Numbered from the stretch's first letter, positions 20,482 to 29,531 are shown. The stretch is 57,821 bases of DNA from Sphingomonadales bacterium (GCA_017309275.1 JAFKLT010000060.1:1-57821); one strand, 5' to 3'. Translations and numbers: made by a program. The notes: generated by a model not told the origin, from the letters alone.

Positions 20482-20955
20482 ATGGCCGACCATCCGCGTT
20501 CAAAGGGGCTATCGAGCGCCATTTGTTACCGGGACAGCAAGACGGCTTTCCGCTGGCTGGAGGACGCGTTCGGGTTCGAGCCGCTGTTCGTGCTGCTCGA
20601 TGCCGACGGAAATCTGGCGCACAGCGAGATGGAATATGGCGCCTCGACGATCATGATCGGCAACGAATGGTCGGGCGATCATCGCAGCCCCGCAAACCTG
20701 GGCGGCAAGAATACGCAGACGGTGCATGTCCAGCTGGGCGCGGGCGAGGATATCGACGCGCATTGCGAAAAGGCGCGCGCCGCGGGGGCCGACATCATCG
20801 CGGCGCCTGAGACCCAATTTTACGGCGACCGCACCTATCGCGCGAAGGATCCGGAAGGGCATATCTGGACCTTTGGCGTCACCGTCGAGGAAAAGACGGC
20901 CGAGGAATGGGACGCCGAGGGTGGCTTTACCACCAAGACGCGGCTCGACGATTGA
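20482..20955 (+). CDS. VOC/glyoxalase-superfamily protein
   Basis: A 157-residue protein with the paired beta-alpha-beta-beta-beta arrangement of the vicinal oxygen chelate fold: DSKTAFRWLEDAFGFEP near the start, and YRAKDPEGHIWTFGV at the end, typical of the PhnB/glyoxalase subgroup. The start at 20482 follows GGGAGATGAGAC. Metal ligands are only partly evident, so it may be a binding or resistance protein rather than an enzyme. It is followed, with a five-base ATTGA overlap, by an ArsR regulator and an SRPBCC protein, a common trio in proteobacteria. Confidence 0.88.
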   Translation: MADHPRSKGLSSAICYRDSKTAFRWLEDAFGFEPLFVLLDADGNLAHSEMEYGASTIMIGNEWSGDHRSPANLGGKNTQTVHVQLGAGEDIDAHCEKARAAGADIIAAPETQFYGDRTYRAKDPEGHIWTFGVTVEEKTAEEWDAEGGFTTKTRLDD

Positions 20956-21278
20956 CCACGGCGCTCGACCGGACGCTGGTCGCGATCGCCGACCCCAAGC
21001 GAAGGCGCGCGCTGGCGCTGCTCGGCGAGCGGCCGCGCAGCGCGGGCGAGCTTGCCGAAGCGCTTGGCCTCGCGCCGCCGGCGATGAGCCGGCACCTGCG
21101 CACGTTGAAGGAGGGCGGGCTGGTCGAGGATGGGCACCCGGACTTCGACGCGCGGGTGCGCATCTATAGCCTGAAGGACGGCGCGACCGACGAACTCAAG
21201 CGCTGGCTTGCCGAGACCGAGGCGCTGTGGACGCATCAGCTCGCGGCGTTCAAGGCGCATGTCGAGGGTGGCGAATGA
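20952..21278 (+). CDS. ArsR-family winged-helix repressor
   Basis: A 108-residue regulator starting at a TTG that overlaps the VOC stop (ATTGA). The winged helix is clear: LVAIADPKRRRALALLGERP, then the helix-turn-helix SAGELAEALGLAPPAMSRHLRTL and wing KEGGLVEDG. There is no CxC metal-binding motif in the recognition helix region, so it is of the metal-independent subgroup that pairs with SRPBCC proteins. It probably represses its own operon through the palindrome upstream of the VOC gene. Its stop overlaps the SRPBCC start (ATGA). Confidence 0.9.
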   Translation: MTTALDRTLVAIADPKRRRALALLGERPRSAGELAEALGLAPPAMSRHLRTLKEGGLVEDGHPDFDARVRIYSLKDGATDELKRWLAETEALWTHQLAAFKAHVEGGE

Positions 21279-21742
21279 GCGCGGCGGTGATCGTCGCGCT
21301 TCGCGTCGGCGCCACGCCGGAGGCGGCCTTTGCGGTTTTCTCCGGCGAGATCGGGCGCTGGTGGAAGAGCCATCCGTTGTTCCCGCTATCGCCGAAGGGC
21401 GACGGAACATTGCGCTTCGATCCCGCAGGGCCCGACGGCCGGCTCGTCACGCGCTTCGACGATGGCGAGGAATGGGAGATCGGCCGGGTACGCCATTGGC
21501 TGCCCGGCGAACGGCTCGCATTCGAATGGCGCCTGCCGAGCTTTGCCGAGGACCAGGCGACCGAAGTCGACGTGCGGTTCGAGGCCCTCGGCGCCGAGAC
21601 GCGCGTCACGGTCGAGCATCGCGGCTGGGACGCCATTCCGCAAAAGCATGTCGCGCGCCACGGCTTCGAGCTGATGCTGTTCCAGCGCCGGCTCAGCGAG
21701 CACTGGCGCGGCCTGCTCGCGCACCTGGGCGCCGCGCTCTAG
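21275..21742 (+). CDS. SRPBCC/AHSA1-type protein
   Basis: A 155-residue member of the START-like SRPBCC superfamily (AHSA1 subgroup). The motifs RVGATPEAAFAVFSGEIGRWW, EWEIGRVRHWLPGERLAFEW and TRVTVEHRGWD follow the usual order; the fold makes a hydrophobic ligand pocket. It ends an operon with VOC and ArsR genes, which suggests a role in handling a small hydrophobic compound, though none is identifiable. Its TAG overlaps the TAG of the convergent gene on the other strand within the palindrome CTAG. Confidence 0.88.
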   Translation: MSAAVIVALRVGATPEAAFAVFSGEIGRWWKSHPLFPLSPKGDGTLRFDPAGPDGRLVTRFDDGEEWEIGRVRHWLPGERLAFEWRLPSFAEDQATEVDVRFEALGAETRVTVEHRGWDAIPQKHVARHGFELMLFQRRLSEHWRGLLAHLGAAL

Positions 21743-22176
21743 TCCTTCTTGGCGATCAGCGCGTCGATCTGCTCGTCGACGACGGCGAAGAGCTTGGCCT
21801 CGCTGGCGCTGAAGGCGTCGCAGGTCGCAAAATCCTCGGCGAAGACGGGCCCCTTCTGGCCGGCCGCCTTCGCCAGCGTGACCTCGGCCTTCGCCAGTTC
21901 GCTTTCGGCGTTGAACAACGTCTTGAGCGTGTCGGCGGTCAGATTGTCGTTGGCGTCGGTTTCGGCCATCGCCGACATGATGAGATAATATTGGAGAAAG
22001 CGGCGCGAGGCGAGAATCTGTGCGTCGCTTCCCTCGTCCGCGAATGTGCTCGATACGTCATAGACGGCGGCGCAGCGAAGCATTCCGCCAAGCTTTGGCG
22101 GCTTTTCGGTCGCGGCATAGGCAGTCGCCGGAAGCGACAAAGCCAGTACCGCCGCAGCGGCCCAGGTCGATTTCAT
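21739..22176 (-). CDS. small exported helical protein, unknown
   Basis: A 145-residue protein with a clear Sec signal peptide (cleavage after about ATAYA, residue 20). The mature part is predominantly helical with two cysteines, in MLRCAAVYD and FATCDAFS, which could form a periplasmic disulfide. I do not recognise a family. The start ATG at 22176 was chosen because it begins the signal peptide; longer extensions to 22389 look like non-coding shadow. It converges on the SRPBCC gene with a four-base overlap. Confidence 0.72.
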   Translation of the reverse strand: MKSTWAAAAVLALSLPATAYAATEKPPKLGGMLRCAAVYDVSSTFADEGSDAQILASRRFLQYYLIMSAMAETDANDNLTADTLKTLFNAESELAKAEVTLAKAAGQKGPVFAEDFATCDAFSASEAKLFAVVDEQIDALIAKKD

Positions 22177-22281
22177 GTGAATACCCCCAATCGCGCGACC
22201 CACACCGCTTATCGCCCGCTCGCCGCATGATGTCGAGCGCCGCGTGCGGGGCTTGCTCCTGCGCCGCGCGCGCTCCACATC

Positions 22282-24696
22282 ATGGCCATGCAATTGTCCG
22301 CCCCCTTTGCCGACTGGTTCGCCGCGCGCGGATGGCGGCTGAGGCGGCATCAGGCGGACATGCTCGCGGCAAGCGAGCGGGGAGAGCATGCCCTGCTCGT
22401 CGCGGCGACCGGAGCGGGCAAGACGCTATCGGGCTTTCTGCCCAGCCTGGTCGACCTCGCTGCGCATCCGTCGGATCGGTTGCATACGCTCTATGTCTCG
22501 CCGCTGAAGGCGCTTGCCGCCGACGTCGAGCGAAACCTGCTCGGTCCGATCGCCGAGATGGCGCTGGATATCAGCGTCGAAAGCCGCAGCGGCGATACCA
22601 GTTCGGACAAGAAGGCGCGGCAGCGCAGCCGCCCCCCGAACATCCTGCTGACGACGCCCGAATCACTGTCGCTGCTGCTGTCCTATCCCGACAGTTTCAC
22701 GATGTTCGCGGACCTGAAGACGGTGGTGATCGACGAGATTCACGCCTTTGCTCCGGGCAAACGCGGCGACCTGCTCAACCTTGCCCTTGCGCGGCTGCAA
22801 CGGATCGCGCCGGGCCTGCGCCGCGTCGGCCTGTCGGCGACGATCGCCGATCCCGATCAATATCGCGCGTGGCTGGCGCCCGATGCCGACGCCGAGCGCG
22901 TCACGCTGGTCGAGGGCGAGGCAGGTGCGGACCCCGATATCGCGATCCTGCTGCCAGAGGGTGCGGTGCCCTGGGCCGGGCATTCGGGTCGTTATGCGGT
23001 GCATCAGGTGATGGAAGAGGTCGCGAAGAATCGCACGACGATCATCTTCTGCAATACGCGCGGACTGGCCGAGCTGATCTTTCAGGAACTGTGGAAGGTC
23101 AACGACTTGTCGCTTCCCATCGCGATCCACCACGGCAGCCTCGACCGCGAGGCGCGGCAGCGTGCCGAGACCGCGATGGCCGAGGGACGGTTGCGCGCCC
23201 TCGTCGCAACGTCGAGTCTCGACCTCGGGCTCGACTGGGGCGACGTCGATTGCGTGATCCAGATGGGCGCGCCCAAGGGATCGTCGCGCCTGCTGCAGCG
23301 CATCGGGCGCGCCAACCACCGCCTCGACGAGCCGAGCCGCGCGCTGATCGTGCCGGGCAACCGCTTCGAATATCTGGAGGCGCGCGCGGCGCTGGACGCG
23401 GTGGAAGCCGGCGAACGCGATGCCGACCGCTTTCGCCCCGGCGCGCTCGACGTCCTGGCGCAGCATGTCATGGCGCTCGCCTGCGCGGCGCCGTTCCAGG
23501 AGGAGGCGTTGCTCGCAGAGGTGCGCAGCGCGGCGCCCTATCATTGGGTCGATGCCGACACTTTCGCGCGGCTGCTCGGCTTCGTTCGCGACGGCGGCTA
23601 TGCGCTCAAGAGCTATGACCGGTTCCGCCGCCTCGCGCCCGACGGGCAGGGCGGCTGGCGCATCGCGCACCCGCGGCTCGCGGCGCAGCATCGGCTCAAC
23701 GCCGGGATCATCGTCGACGCGCCGACGCTCGACGTCCGGTTCAAGAACGGACGGCGCCTCGGAAGCGTCGAGGAGTATTTCGCGAGCACGCTGACCCCCG
23801 GCGACACTTTCGCCTTTGCCGGGCTCAGCCTGGAGGTCGAGGCGATCCGCGACATGGACCTGCTCGTCCGCGCAACGACCCGTCCCGCGCGCATTCCGTC
23901 CTATGTCGGTGCGCGCATGGCGCTGACGACGCGGCTGGCCGACCGCGTACGAAATTTCCTCGCCGACCCCGCGAGCTGGCAGCGCTTTCCCGAGGATGTG
24001 CGCTTCTGGCTTGAGATGCAGCAGTTGAGGTCGGTGCTGCCGCGTCCCGGCGAACTGCTGGTCGAAACCTTTCCGCACGAGGGCAATCATTATCTTGTCG
24101 CCTATCCCTTCGAAGGCTGGAACGCGCATCAGTCGCTGGGCATGCTGATCACCAAGCGGATGGAACGTGCGGGGATGCAGCCGCTGGGGTTCGTTGCCTC
24201 CGACTATGCGTTGGCGATCTGGTCGCTGCGGCCCGTCACCGACCCCGGATCGTTGTTCGACGCGGAAATCCTGTCGGACGAATTCGTCGAATGGGTCGAA
24301 TCGTCGCACCTGCTGAAACGCGCCTTTCGCGAGGTCGCGGTGATCGGCGGGCTGATCGAACGCCAGCATCCGGGCAAGCGCAAGACGGGAAAGCAGGTGA
24401 CCTTTTCGACCGACCTGATCTTTGACGTGCTCCGCAAATATGAGCCCGACCATCTGCTGCTGGAGGCTGCATGGGCCGACGCGCGCGAAAGGCTGACCGA
24501 CGTCGCGCGGCTCGGCGACCTGCTCGACCGCGCGGCGGGGACGATGGTGCACAAGGCGCTCGACCGGATCAGCCCGCTGGCGATCCCGGTTCTGGTGTTG
24601 ATAGGGCGCGAGAATGTCGCCGCATCCGACCTTGACGACGCGCTGCTCGGCGAGCTGGCCGATACGCTGGCAGCGGAGGCGATGCGGTCCGACTAG
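22282..24696 (+). CDS. ligase-associated Lhr-like DEXH helicase
   Basis: An 804-residue superfamily 2 helicase. The RecA-like core has Walker A AATGAGKTLS (about residues 41-50), DEIH box VVIDEIHAFAPGKRGD, motif III GLSATIAD, and motif VI LLQRIGRANHR. The C-terminal half is the Lhr-type winged-helix and DUF4145-like accessory region. This matches the ligase-associated DNA damage response helicases encoded with an ATP-dependent ligase, an exonuclease and PdeM. PdeM is present 1.2 kb downstream; ligase and exonuclease are not in this window. An alternative ATG is two codons on (22288). Confidence 0.92.
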   Translation: MAMQLSAPFADWFAARGWRLRRHQADMLAASERGEHALLVAATGAGKTLSGFLPSLVDLAAHPSDRLHTLYVSPLKALAADVERNLLGPIAEMALDISVESRSGDTSSDKKARQRSRPPNILLTTPESLSLLLSYPDSFTMFADLKTVVIDEIHAFAPGKRGDLLNLALARLQRIAPGLRRVGLSATIADPDQYRAWLAPDADAERVTLVEGEAGADPDIAILLPEGAVPWAGHSGRYAVHQVMEEVAKNRTTIIFCNTRGLAELIFQELWKVNDLSLPIAIHHGSLDREARQRAETAMAEGRLRALVATSSLDLGLDWGDVDCVIQMGAPKGSSRLLQRIGRANHRLDEPSRALIVPGNRFEYLEARAALDAVEAGERDADRFRPGALDVLAQHVMALACAAPFQEEALLAEVRSAAPYHWVDADTFARLLGFVRDGGYALKSYDRFRRLAPDGQGGWRIAHPRLAAQHRLNAGIIVDAPTLDVRFKNGRRLGSVEEYFASTLTPGDTFAFAGLSLEVEAIRDMDLLVRATTRPARIPSYVGARMALTTRLADRVRNFLADPASWQRFPEDVRFWLEMQQLRSVLPRPGELLVETFPHEGNHYLVAYPFEGWNAHQSLGMLITKRMERAGMQPLGFVASDYALAIWSLRPVTDPGSLFDAEILSDEFVEWVESSHLLKRAFREVAVIGGLIERQHPGKRKTGKQVTFSTDLIFDVLRKYEPDHLLLEAAWADARERLTDVARLGDLLDRAAGTMVHKALDRISPLAIPVLVLIGRENVAASDLDDALLGELADTLAAEAMRSD

Positions 24697-24719
24697 CGTG
24701 CCGGCGCGGCTCCGGTGTT

Positions 24720-24736
24720 TCGCTTGCTGCAAGCGA
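24720..24736. repeat. perfect 17-base palindrome between helicase and protease
   Basis: TCGCTTGC-T-GCAAGCGA, an exact 8-1-8 palindrome, lies 23 bases after the helicase stop and 28 bases before the protease start. It could be an operator or a short stem-loop; there is no T-run after it. Confidence 0.55.
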
Positions 24737-24764
24737 CGATGAGGCGTAGATTGCCGCAAAATAT

Positions 24765-25826
24765 ATGGTGAGGATGCCTGCGATGACCCATGCTTCGAAG
24801 CACTCGGTCCCATTGGCCCTGTTTCTGGCGGCGCCGCTGCTGATCGGCGCGGCGCCCGCCCCCCCGCCAAATGGTCCGCAGGCTTCGCCAACGCCCGTAT
24901 CGGCGTCGCCGACCGACGCGGTGACCCCGCCCGTGGTGGTGGTCCCCTTCATACAGCCCTTCGACCTCGATGCCACGCGGCGCATGTCGGTCGAGGTGAT
25001 GGTCGGCGGCAAGGGCCCCTATTCCTTCCTCGTCGACACCGGGGCCGAGCGGACGGTGATCGCCCGCGAGCTCGCCGAACGGCTGGGACTTCTCGAGGGG
25101 CAGAAGCTGCGTCTTGCGACGATCGGCGGTTCGGCGACGGTGCCGAGCTATCGCATCGCCGCGCTGCAAATGTCCGACCTGCACTTGACCGGGGTCGACG
25201 CGCCCGCCTTCTTCGGCCGCCATATCGGTGCCGCGGGGCTGATCGGGGTCGACATGCTCGAACAGCGGCGCGTGCTGATCGACTTCCGCAAGGAGAGCAT
25301 GCAGGTCCTCGAAACGCGCCGCCGCGCGCCGTCGCTGATCAAGGATGACGATGCGATCGTGGTTACGGCGCGCAATTCGGCGGGACGGCTGATCCTGTCC
25401 GACGCGCGGCTGAACGGCAAGCGCATCGATGTGATCGTCGACACCGGCGCGCAGACTAGCGTCGGCAATCTGGCGTTGCAGAAGCTGGTCGCCGATCGCC
25501 GCGCGAACCGCTTTCCGTTCGTCGCGACGACGCTGGGCGCGGTTACCGGCGAGTCGGTGCCCGCAACGCGCACCGCGATCAAACGCATCGTGATCAACGG
25601 GATGGACGTCAATGACCTGCCGGTGAGCTTTGCCGACAGCCAGGCGTTTAGGGCGCTGGGGCTCAACGACCGTCCTGCGCTGCTGCTCGGGATGGACAGC
25701 CTTGCGCTGTTCGACCGGGTCGAGATCGATTTCCCGAACAAGCGCGTGGTTTTCGACCTTCCCGACGGTGCAAGCCGCGAGACCAAGCAACGCTTCGCCG
25801 CAAACACGGCCGTTCGCGGCACCTAG
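24765..25826 (+). CDS. exported two-domain retropepsin-like aspartic protease
   Basis: A protein of up to 353 residues; the start may be ATG 24765, ATG 24774 or ATG 24783, the last having GTGAGG nine bases upstream. A signal peptide or anchor (about residues 13-30) precedes a Pro-rich linker. Two aspartic protease half-sites are visible, SFLVDTGAERTV (Asp 91) and DVIVDTGAQTSV (Asp 226), each followed by a glycine-rich flap and a GVDMLEQ or LGMDSLALFD hydrophobic motif. A single chain carrying two copies could form the active site internally, whereas retropepsins usually dimerise. It sits between two repair genes but looks periplasmic, so a link is doubtful. Confidence 0.85.
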   Translation: MVRMPAMTHASKHSVPLALFLAAPLLIGAAPAPPPNGPQASPTPVSASPTDAVTPPVVVVPFIQPFDLDATRRMSVEVMVGGKGPYSFLVDTGAERTVIARELAERLGLLEGQKLRLATIGGSATVPSYRIAALQMSDLHLTGVDAPAFFGRHIGAAGLIGVDMLEQRRVLIDFRKESMQVLETRRRAPSLIKDDDAIVVTARNSAGRLILSDARLNGKRIDVIVDTGAQTSVGNLALQKLVADRRANRFPFVATTLGAVTGESVPATRTAIKRIVINGMDVNDLPVSFADSQAFRALGLNDRPALLLGMDSLALFDRVEIDFPNKRVVFDLPDGASRETKQRFAANTAVRGT

Positions 25827-25866
25827 GGCGCTTGCGGCGCGCGGGCGGCGAGCCCATAGCGGCGCC

Positions 25867-26571
25867 ATGTCCGCCGCCGCGACCTTTGATTTTGCCGGTC
25901 AGCAATTCCAGATGCTCGCCGGTCGCGCGTTGTACTGGCCGCGCCATCGCGCGTTGATCGTCGCCGACCTGCATCTGGAAAAGGCGAGCTGGTACGCCGC
26001 GCACGGCCAGCCCCTGCCCCCCTATGACAGCCACGATACGCTCGACCGGCTCGCGCGGCTGGTCGCCGAAACGGGCGCGGCGGCAATCTGGTGCCTCGGC
26101 GACAGCTTTCACGATCGCGACGCCGCCAGCCGCGTTGCCCCCGAAGTGGCCGAGCGACTGCGCGCGCAGGCGACGACGGCAAAGCTCGTCTGGATCGCGG
26201 GCAATCACGACGGGCTGACCGGCGGCGCGTGGGGCGGCGAGATCGCCGACGAGATGGTCGTCGACGACATCGTGTTTCGCCACCAGAGCCTGCGCCACGA
26301 AGGGCGGGCGGAGGTGTCGGGCCATTTCCACCCGAAACTGCGCCTCTCGCTGCGCGGTCGCCACGTCTCGCGCCCCTGTTTCGCGGGCGATCAAAGCCGT
26401 CTGATCCTGCCCGCTTTCGGCAGTCTGACCGGGGGTTTGGCCGCCGAAGACCCTGTGATCGCCCGAAATTTTGCTGGCCCCTATCACGCGATGCTCGTCG
26501 CGCGTGGCCGTCTGCTGTCCGTACCGTGCGGAAATGACGCTACGGCAAGCCGGATCCCCGCTGCCGGTTGA
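25867..26571 (+). CDS. pdeM: ligase-associated metallophosphoesterase PdeM
   Basis: A 234-residue calcineurin-like phosphoesterase. All metal-site motifs are present: VADLHLEK (DxH), CLGDSFHD (GDxxHD), AGNHDG (GNHD) and VSGHFHP (GHxH). This is the endonuclease/phosphoesterase of the ligase-associated DNA damage response set, encoded near the Lhr-like helicase here. The start ATG at 25867 lies 40 bases after the protease stop. The family's precise DNA substrate is not established by sequence. Confidence 0.9.
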   Translation: MSAAATFDFAGQQFQMLAGRALYWPRHRALIVADLHLEKASWYAAHGQPLPPYDSHDTLDRLARLVAETGAAAIWCLGDSFHDRDAASRVAPEVAERLRAQATTAKLVWIAGNHDGLTGGAWGGEIADEMVVDDIVFRHQSLRHEGRAEVSGHFHPKLRLSLRGRHVSRPCFAGDQSRLILPAFGSLTGGLAAEDPVIARNFAGPYHAMLVARGRLLSVPCGNDATASRIPAAG

Positions 26572-26729
26572 TCGGCGCGCGTATCGTCACGGGGTAGTTT
26601 CTCCTGTGACCAAAAAGCATCACCCATTGAAAAACGACGCAAAAGCGTGCCCCCCGCTAGATCATGGGGGCAATTTCGATATGTTCGCCGGGCAACAAAA
26701 AAAATGAAATGTTGAGAGGAGTGCCCACA

Positions 26730-29531
26730 ATGAAATCATCTTCCCTTCATGCTGCGCGTCTTTTGCGTACCAGCGCGCTCGGTGTGTCGCTCGCCGTGGC
26801 CGTCGTATCCGTTCCGGCCTTCGCGCAGGACACGGGCGGCAACACCAGCGACGACAGCGGCGATGCCCCCATCGTCGTGACAGCGCAGGGTCGTGCCCAG
26901 CTTCTGTCCGACGTGCCTGTCGCCATCTCGGCGGTCAGCGCTGAAACGCTGCAGAACAGCGGCGCGAACGACATCCGCCAGCTCAACCAGGTCGCCCCGT
27001 CGCTGCTCGTCTCCTCGACCGGCTCGGAAGCGAACGGCTCGGCGCGTATTCGCGGCATCGGCACCGTCGGTGACAACCCCGGCCTCGAAAGCTCGGTCCC
27101 CGTCTTCATCGACGGCGTCTATCGCTCGCGCTCGGGCATCGGTCTCAACGAACTGGGCGAGATCGATCGCATCGAAGTTCAGCGCGGCCCGCAGGGCACG
27201 CTCGGCGGCCGCAACTCGTCGGCGGGCCTGATCAGCATCTATTCGAAAAAGCCCGATTTCAATTTCGGTGCCACCGGTGAAGTCACCTATGGCAACTACG
27301 ACTTCTGGCGTCTCGCCGGCAGCGTGACCGGCCCGCTCGGCGAAACGCTCGCCGCGCGCCTCGACGGCGTGTGGGTGAAGCGCGACGGCTTCCTGCGCGA
27401 CACGAACAACAACCGCGACGTCAACAACCGCGATCGCTATTTCCTGCGTGGCCAGTTGCTGTTCGAGCCGACCGACGCGCTGTCGGTCCGCCTGATCGCC
27501 GACTATACCTATCGCGACGAGGAATGCTGCGGTGCGACCTATGTCAGCCAGTCGGTCAATCCCTATATCGGCAACCTGAACAACCCGAGCACGGTGGGCG
27601 TTGCGCCGACCGCGACGACGAACAACATCATCAACGTGCTGCGCGATCTCGGCCAGCCGCTGGCGGGGTTCAACCAGGGTTATGACCGCAATATCTCGGT
27701 CACGCCGGGCCGCAGCTTTTCCGGCCAGACCAAGGATTACGGCTTCTCGGGCCAGATCGACTATGATCTGGGCGGCGCGACGCTGACCTCGATCACCGCG
27801 TACCGCGAATATCGGTCGGGCCAGGCGGGCGACGTCGACTATAATGCGGTCGACATTCTCTATCGCGCGCCGAGCGACGACGCCTATCGCCAGTTCCACA
27901 CCTTCACGCAGGAAGTCCGCCTGCAGGGTGAGGCGTTCGACGGCAAGCTCGACTGGTTGGTCGGCGGCTTCTACGCCAACGAAAAGCTGACGGTGCGTGA
28001 TAACCTGCGCTTCGGCACGCAATATGGCCGTTTCGCGACCTGCCGCATCATTTCGGGCGGCGGTCTGGCCGGTCTCTACTCGCCGACCAATCCGCTCTGC
28101 GTGCTTCCGGGCGTCGGCCCGGCGACGATCGCGGGTGCCAGCGGCGCATCGGGTCCGGACATCGTCGCGGCCTTTACCGCGCTCGACGGCCTGAGCGACC
28201 GCGGCAGCATCAACGATGTCTATCGCCAGAATGGTACGAACTGGGCGTTGTTCACGCACAATATCTTCCACATCACCGACAAGCTCGATTTCACCTTCGG
28301 TGTTCGTTACACCAACGACAAGAAGAAGTTCGCGGCGACCTTCACCAACGACAACACCGTCTGCACCACCGTCCAGGGTCTGGTTCTCGACGATCTGTCG
28401 AGCGCCAACGCGACGGCACGCGCGCTGGCCGGCGGCCTGATCGGCCTCGCATGCCAGGGCAATTCGACCGCCGAACTGAACAATGTGTCGATCAACGACA
28501 AGCGGAGCGAGGATCAGTTCACCGGCACCGCGATCCTGTCGTACAAGCCGATCGACGACCTGATGGTCTATGCGAGCTATTCGCGCGGCTACAAGGCGGG
28601 CGGCTTCAACCTCGACCGTTCGGCGCTGAAATCGCCGATCCTGCCGTTCGCGGCAACCACGGGCGGGGCGCAGGGCCTGGTCGGCAATCTGCAGTTCGAC
28701 CCCGAAACGGTGCACAGCTACGAACTGGGCGCCAAATATTCGACCGGTCCGTTCGGCCTCGGCCTGACCTTCTTTCGGTCGGACTTCAGCAGCTTCCAGC
28801 TCAACACCTTCAACGGCACGGTCTTCCTCGTGCAGAATGTCAACGGGTGCACGAGCAGCCTGAACGGGGGCGATCGCGACCAGAGCAAGTTCACCGGCGC
28901 GCCGAACTATAACGCCGCGGCGGCGACGACGGGCGCTTGCGCGAGCGACGACGTCAGCTGGGGCGTGCGGTCCGAAGGCTTCGAGCTGGAGGCCTCGCTG
29001 GTCCCGGCCCGCGACTTCCGCATGACCGCGGGCCTGACCTATGCGAACACCAAGTATCGCGGTCAGCTCGTCGGCAATAATTCGGGCGCTCCGCTCGATC
29101 AGGCGCTCCGCCTGCTGCCGGGCAACAATCTGTCGAACGCGCCCGAACTGGTCGCGACCGGCAGCGTTGCCTGGACCCCCGATATCGGCAGCAGCGGGCT
29201 GTCGGGCCTCGTCTATATCGATGGTCGCATGACCAGCGACTATAACACGGGTTCGGATCTGTTCCCGCAGAAGGCGCAGGACGGTTACGCGATCTTCAAC
29301 GCGCGTATCGGCATTCGCGGCCCCGACGAGAAATGGGGCATCGAGTTCTGGGGCCAGAATATCTTCAACAAGCAATATGCCCAGGTCGCGTTCAACTCGC
29401 CGTTCCAGGAAGGCGGCACCTCGACGACCGCTGCCTTCGCTGACCCGCAATATCCGGGCGGCCGCCAGATCTTCTCGCAGTTCCTTGCCGAACCGCGGAC
29501 CTATGGCGTGACGCTGCGCGGCAAGTTCTGA
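26730..29531 (+). CDS. TonB-dependent receptor, first of a tandem pair
   Basis: A 933-residue outer-membrane receptor. The ATG at 26730 follows GAGAGGA and begins a signal peptide cut after VPAFAQ. A TonB-box-like PIVVTAQ, then the plug domain (SDVPVAISAVSAETL, RIRGIGTVGDNPGLESS, IEVQRGPQGTLGGRNSSAG), precede a 22-strand beta barrel ending in LRGKF with the terminal Phe needed for outer-membrane insertion. Several loops carry cysteine pairs, including a vicinal CC in REDDEECCGA-like context. It imports an unknown large or scarce substrate. Codon use is more biased toward C-ending codons than in neighbours, consistent with high expression. The next gene is a paralogue. Confidence 0.95.
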   Translation: MKSSSLHAARLLRTSALGVSLAVAVVSVPAFAQDTGGNTSDDSGDAPIVVTAQGRAQLLSDVPVAISAVSAETLQNSGANDIRQLNQVAPSLLVSSTGSEANGSARIRGIGTVGDNPGLESSVPVFIDGVYRSRSGIGLNELGEIDRIEVQRGPQGTLGGRNSSAGLISIYSKKPDFNFGATGEVTYGNYDFWRLAGSVTGPLGETLAARLDGVWVKRDGFLRDTNNNRDVNNRDRYFLRGQLLFEPTDALSVRLIADYTYRDEECCGATYVSQSVNPYIGNLNNPSTVGVAPTATTNNIINVLRDLGQPLAGFNQGYDRNISVTPGRSFSGQTKDYGFSGQIDYDLGGATLTSITAYREYRSGQAGDVDYNAVDILYRAPSDDAYRQFHTFTQEVRLQGEAFDGKLDWLVGGFYANEKLTVRDNLRFGTQYGRFATCRIISGGGLAGLYSPTNPLCVLPGVGPATIAGASGASGPDIVAAFTALDGLSDRGSINDVYRQNGTNWALFTHNIFHITDKLDFTFGVRYTNDKKKFAATFTNDNTVCTTVQGLVLDDLSSANATARALAGGLIGLACQGNSTAELNNVSINDKRSEDQFTGTAILSYKPIDDLMVYASYSRGYKAGGFNLDRSALKSPILPFAATTGGAQGLVGNLQFDPETVHSYELGAKYSTGPFGLGLTFFRSDFSSFQLNTFNGTVFLVQNVNGCTSSLNGGDRDQSKFTGAPNYNAAAATTGACASDDVSWGVRSEGFELEASLVPARDFRMTAGLTYANTKYRGQLVGNNSGAPLDQALRLLPGNNLSNAPELVATGSVAWTPDIGSSGLSGLVYIDGRMTSDYNTGSDLFPQKAQDGYAIFNARIGIRGPDEKWGIEFWGQNIFNKQYAQVAFNSPFQEGGTSTTAAFADPQYPGGRQIFSQFLAEPRTYGVTLRGKF

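Noticed and set aside
22177-22281. An SOS (LexA) box upstream of the repair helicase
   Set aside because: The alphaproteobacterial GTTC-N7-GTTC pattern was not found in the gap between the exported-protein gene and the helicase.
22663-24891. A 742-residue minus-strand frame opposite the helicase
   Set aside because: The helicase motifs are on the plus strand; the antisense frame reads as Arg/Pro/Ala-rich low complexity.
26649-26671. GCCCCC/GGGGGC stem before the first TonB receptor as a terminator or riboswitch
   Set aside because: Six base pairs with no T-run and no wider conserved structure visible; kept only as a note.
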